From Streptomyces spinoverrucosus (GTDB lineage: Bacteria; Actinomycetota; Actinomycetes; Streptomycetales; Streptomycetaceae): a DNA stretch of 64,000 bases. The position numbers were made by a program, and so were the translations under genes. The notes under the pieces were generated by a model, which saw only the letters and a program-made list of their open reading frames with translations, had not been told where the DNA came from and made no database searches. Positions 62,444 to 64,000 of the stretch are shown here, one piece after another; the stretch's first letter is position 1; the number at the start of each line of letters is the position of its first letter. The stretch covers positions 1,302,001 to 1,366,000 of the forward strand of contig NZ_JADPZX010000001.1 of assembly GCF_015712165.1 (NCBI RefSeq), given 5' to 3'.

Positions 62444-63433
62444 ATGGATCCCTTCGAATATCTGCGGGCCACCGATTCCGACCGGGCCGTGGCCCTGGTC
62501 AGCGAGGATCCCGGCACGTCCTATCTCGCGGGCGGCACCACTCAGTTGGACCTGATGAAGGACGGCGTGCTGCATCCGCGTCGGCTCGTCGACATCACCC
62601 GGCTTCCGCTCGGCGGCATCACGCACACCGAATCGGCGGTGCGCGTCGGGGCACTGACGACGATGGAGGAACTCGCCGCCGACCCCGTGGTGACGGAGCG
62701 GCTGCCGTTCGTACGGGAAGCGCTTCTCCTGGGAGCCTCGACGCAGCTGCGCAACATGGCCACCATCGGCGGCAATCTGCTGCAACGCGCCCGGTGCCGC
62801 TACTTCCGGGACCCGACCGTGGCAGCCTGCAACAAGCGCCGCCCCGGATCCGGATGCGCCGCGATCACCGGCGTCCACCGGATGCACGCCGTCCTCGGCA
62901 CCAGCGACCACTGCATCGCGCTGCACGCCTCGGACGTCGCCGTGCCGCTGGCCGCCCTCGACGCCGTCGTCCACATCCAGGGCGTGGACGGTCCTCGTGC
63001 CGTACCGCTGACGCGGTTCTATCTGCCGCCCGGCGACACCCCGCACATCGAGAACGTACTCCAGCACGGCGAGTTGATCACCGCGGTCGAGATCCCGCTG
63101 CTGCCACGCGAGGCGCGTTCGCACTACATCAAGGTCCGCGACCGGGCGTCGTACGAGTTCGCGCTGGTCTCGGCCGGTGTGGCGCTGACGCAGGAGGACG
63201 GTGTCATCCGGGAGGCGCGGGTGGGGCTCGGCGGAGTGGGCACTGTTCCCTGGCGGGCCTGGGACGCCGAGGACGTACTGCGTGACGCGCCCGCGAACGC
63301 GGAGACTTTTCTGGCCGCCGCCCGGGCCGCCCTCGCGGGAGCCCGTCCGCTGCCCGGCACCGCCTTCAAGATCGAACTGGCCCAGCGCACGCTGATCCGC
63401 ACCCTCGAAACCGTGTCAGGAGCCGAGCCATGA
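62444..63433 (+). CDS. molybdenum oxidoreductase, FAD subunit (PaoB/YagS-like)
   Basis: 329 residues. FAD site YLAGGTTQLDLMKDGVLHPR and GASTQLRNMATIGGNLLQRA, then a Cys-bearing insert (ARCRYFRD, ACNKRRPGSGCAAITG) that matches the extra [4Fe-4S] insert of PaoB-type subunits. C-terminal CO_deh_flav_C domain DRASYEFALVSAGVAL. ATGA overlap with the next gene. Confidence 0.9.
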   Translation: MDPFEYLRATDSDRAVALVSEDPGTSYLAGGTTQLDLMKDGVLHPRRLVDITRLPLGGITHTESAVRVGALTTMEELAADPVVTERLPFVREALLLGASTQLRNMATIGGNLLQRARCRYFRDPTVAACNKRRPGSGCAAITGVHRMHAVLGTSDHCIALHASDVAVPLAALDAVVHIQGVDGPRAVPLTRFYLPPGDTPHIENVLQHGELITAVEIPLLPREARSHYIKVRDRASYEFALVSAGVALTQEDGVIREARVGLGGVGTVPWRAWDAEDVLRDAPANAETFLAAARAALAGARPLPGTAFKIELAQRTLIRTLETVSGAEP

Positions 63434-64000
63434 CCACGCTCGAAGCCGCCAGGGCCGTCGGTCGCGGCCTGGAGCGCGTGGACGCGCCCATGAAGACCAC
63501 CGGCAGGGCTCCCTACCCCAACGACTTCAGCCTCCCCGGCATGGTGCACGCCTGCCTGGTGCACAGCACCATCGCCGCAGGGCGCGTCCGGGGCATCGAC
63601 ACCACCGCGGCGGCAACCGCGCCCGGCGTACTGGCCGTCATCACCCACCTGACCGCGCCTCGGCTGGAGCGCGGGCCGATGACGCTGCTGGGTCCGTCCC
63701 CGCCGGCCCCGCTCCAGGGCGACCGGATCCTCCACTACGGGCAGCACCTCGCCGTCGTGGTGGCCACCACCCCGGAGCAGGCACGCCACGCCGCCGCGCT
63801 GGTGCGCGTCGACTACGAGCCCGCCGAGCCGCTGCTGGACCTCCACGACCCGCGGGCGGCGGTGGCCACCGACCCCTGGGGGCTGGACTCCGACCGGGGC
63901 GACATCGACGCCGGGTTCGCCGCGGCGGACGTGGTCGTCGGCGGCACCTACACCACCGCGGACAACACCAACAACCCGCTCGGCCTGATGTCCACGGTCG
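63430..64000 (+). CDS. molybdenum oxidoreductase, large molybdopterin subunit (PaoC/YagR-like, partial)
   Basis: First 190 residues visible, running off the window. GRGLERVDAPMKTTGRAPYP, MVHACLVHSTIAAGRVRGID and GQHLAVVVATTPEQARHAAA are the N-terminal Ald_Xan_dh domain. The Mo-cofactor motifs lie beyond the end. Together the three genes should encode an aldehyde or xanthine-type dehydrogenase. Confidence 0.88.
   Translation, partial: MTTLEAARAVGRGLERVDAPMKTTGRAPYPNDFSLPGMVHACLVHSTIAAGRVRGIDTTAAATAPGVLAVITHLTAPRLERGPMTLLGPSPPAPLQGDRILHYGQHLAVVVATTPEQARHAAALVRVDYEPAEPLLDLHDPRAAVATDPWGLDSDRGDIDAGFAAADVVVGGTYTTADNTNNPLGLMSTV

Overview
The window is very GC-rich, has strong third-position G/C bias, many GTG starts and four-base ATGA/GTGA gene overlaps, and carries Streptomyces-type gene sets (allB-alc-allR with malate synthase, ROK kinase, SNF2/SWIM pair, RNase Sa-like secreted nuclease). 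It is almost certainly chromosomal DNA of a Streptomyces or close relative. I see no rRNA, tRNA, CRISPR array or intact insertion sequence.

Layout. 1-4.6 kb: end of an ABC exporter, a small membrane protein broken by one extra base, a type-B carboxylesterase, a tautomerase, an acetoacetate-decarboxylase-like enzyme and its divergent TetR regulator. 4.6-9.9 kb: a decayed benzoate/beta-ketoadipate island. Pieces of pdhA, benK, benA, pcaI and pcaF are joined at three deletion-type junctions, benD is frameshifted, and benC, benB, pcaJ and pcaD look intact. 9.9-12.4 kb: two short-chain dehydrogenases and a TetR with three operator-like palindromes. 12.7-18.2 kb: a SWIM zinc-finger protein full of internal tandem repeats, overlapping an SNF2 helicase. 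18.3-25.2 kb: ROK kinase, sugar ABC importer, GntR regulator and Gfo/Idh dehydrogenase, sharing a repeated operator. 25.5-29 kb: a two-component system split by a proline-rich membrane protein. 29-34.4 kb: MarR plus PLP decarboxylase, RNase, RibD-like reductase, AIM24-like protein, SDR. 34.7-41.4 kb: allantoin/glyoxylate catabolism. 41.4-42.9 kb: a Rdx/SelW-like protein, a HipA-like kinase and an integrase remnant.

The main find is at 42.8-58.2 kb: a 15-gene minus-strand operon, mostly start-stop overlapped. Nine consecutive genes match the lincosamide amino-octose cassette in both family and order (lmbK-L-M-N-Z-P-O-S-R in window order): transaldolase, DegT aminotransferase, nucleotidyltransferase, GHMP kinase, Gfo/Idh oxidoreductase, phosphoheptose-isomerase-like SIS protein, SDR epimerase, UDP-glucose-dehydrogenase-like protein without its catalytic cysteine, and GmhB-like HAD phosphatase. 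Downstream come a class II aminoacyl-tRNA-synthetase-like protein, a glycosyltransferase, a three-gene ABC exporter and a GH87-like beta-helix protein. The lincomycin genes for propylproline, its carrier protein, condensation and sulfur chemistry are absent. This suggests a different, apparently undescribed, amino-octose or amino-heptose metabolite. A lincosamide nucleotidyltransferase (Lnu)-like gene is divergent from the operon.

59-64 kb: a fused membrane/spermidine-synthase-like protein, NAD kinase, and the start of a three-subunit molybdenum aldehyde/xanthine oxidoreductase operon that runs off the window.
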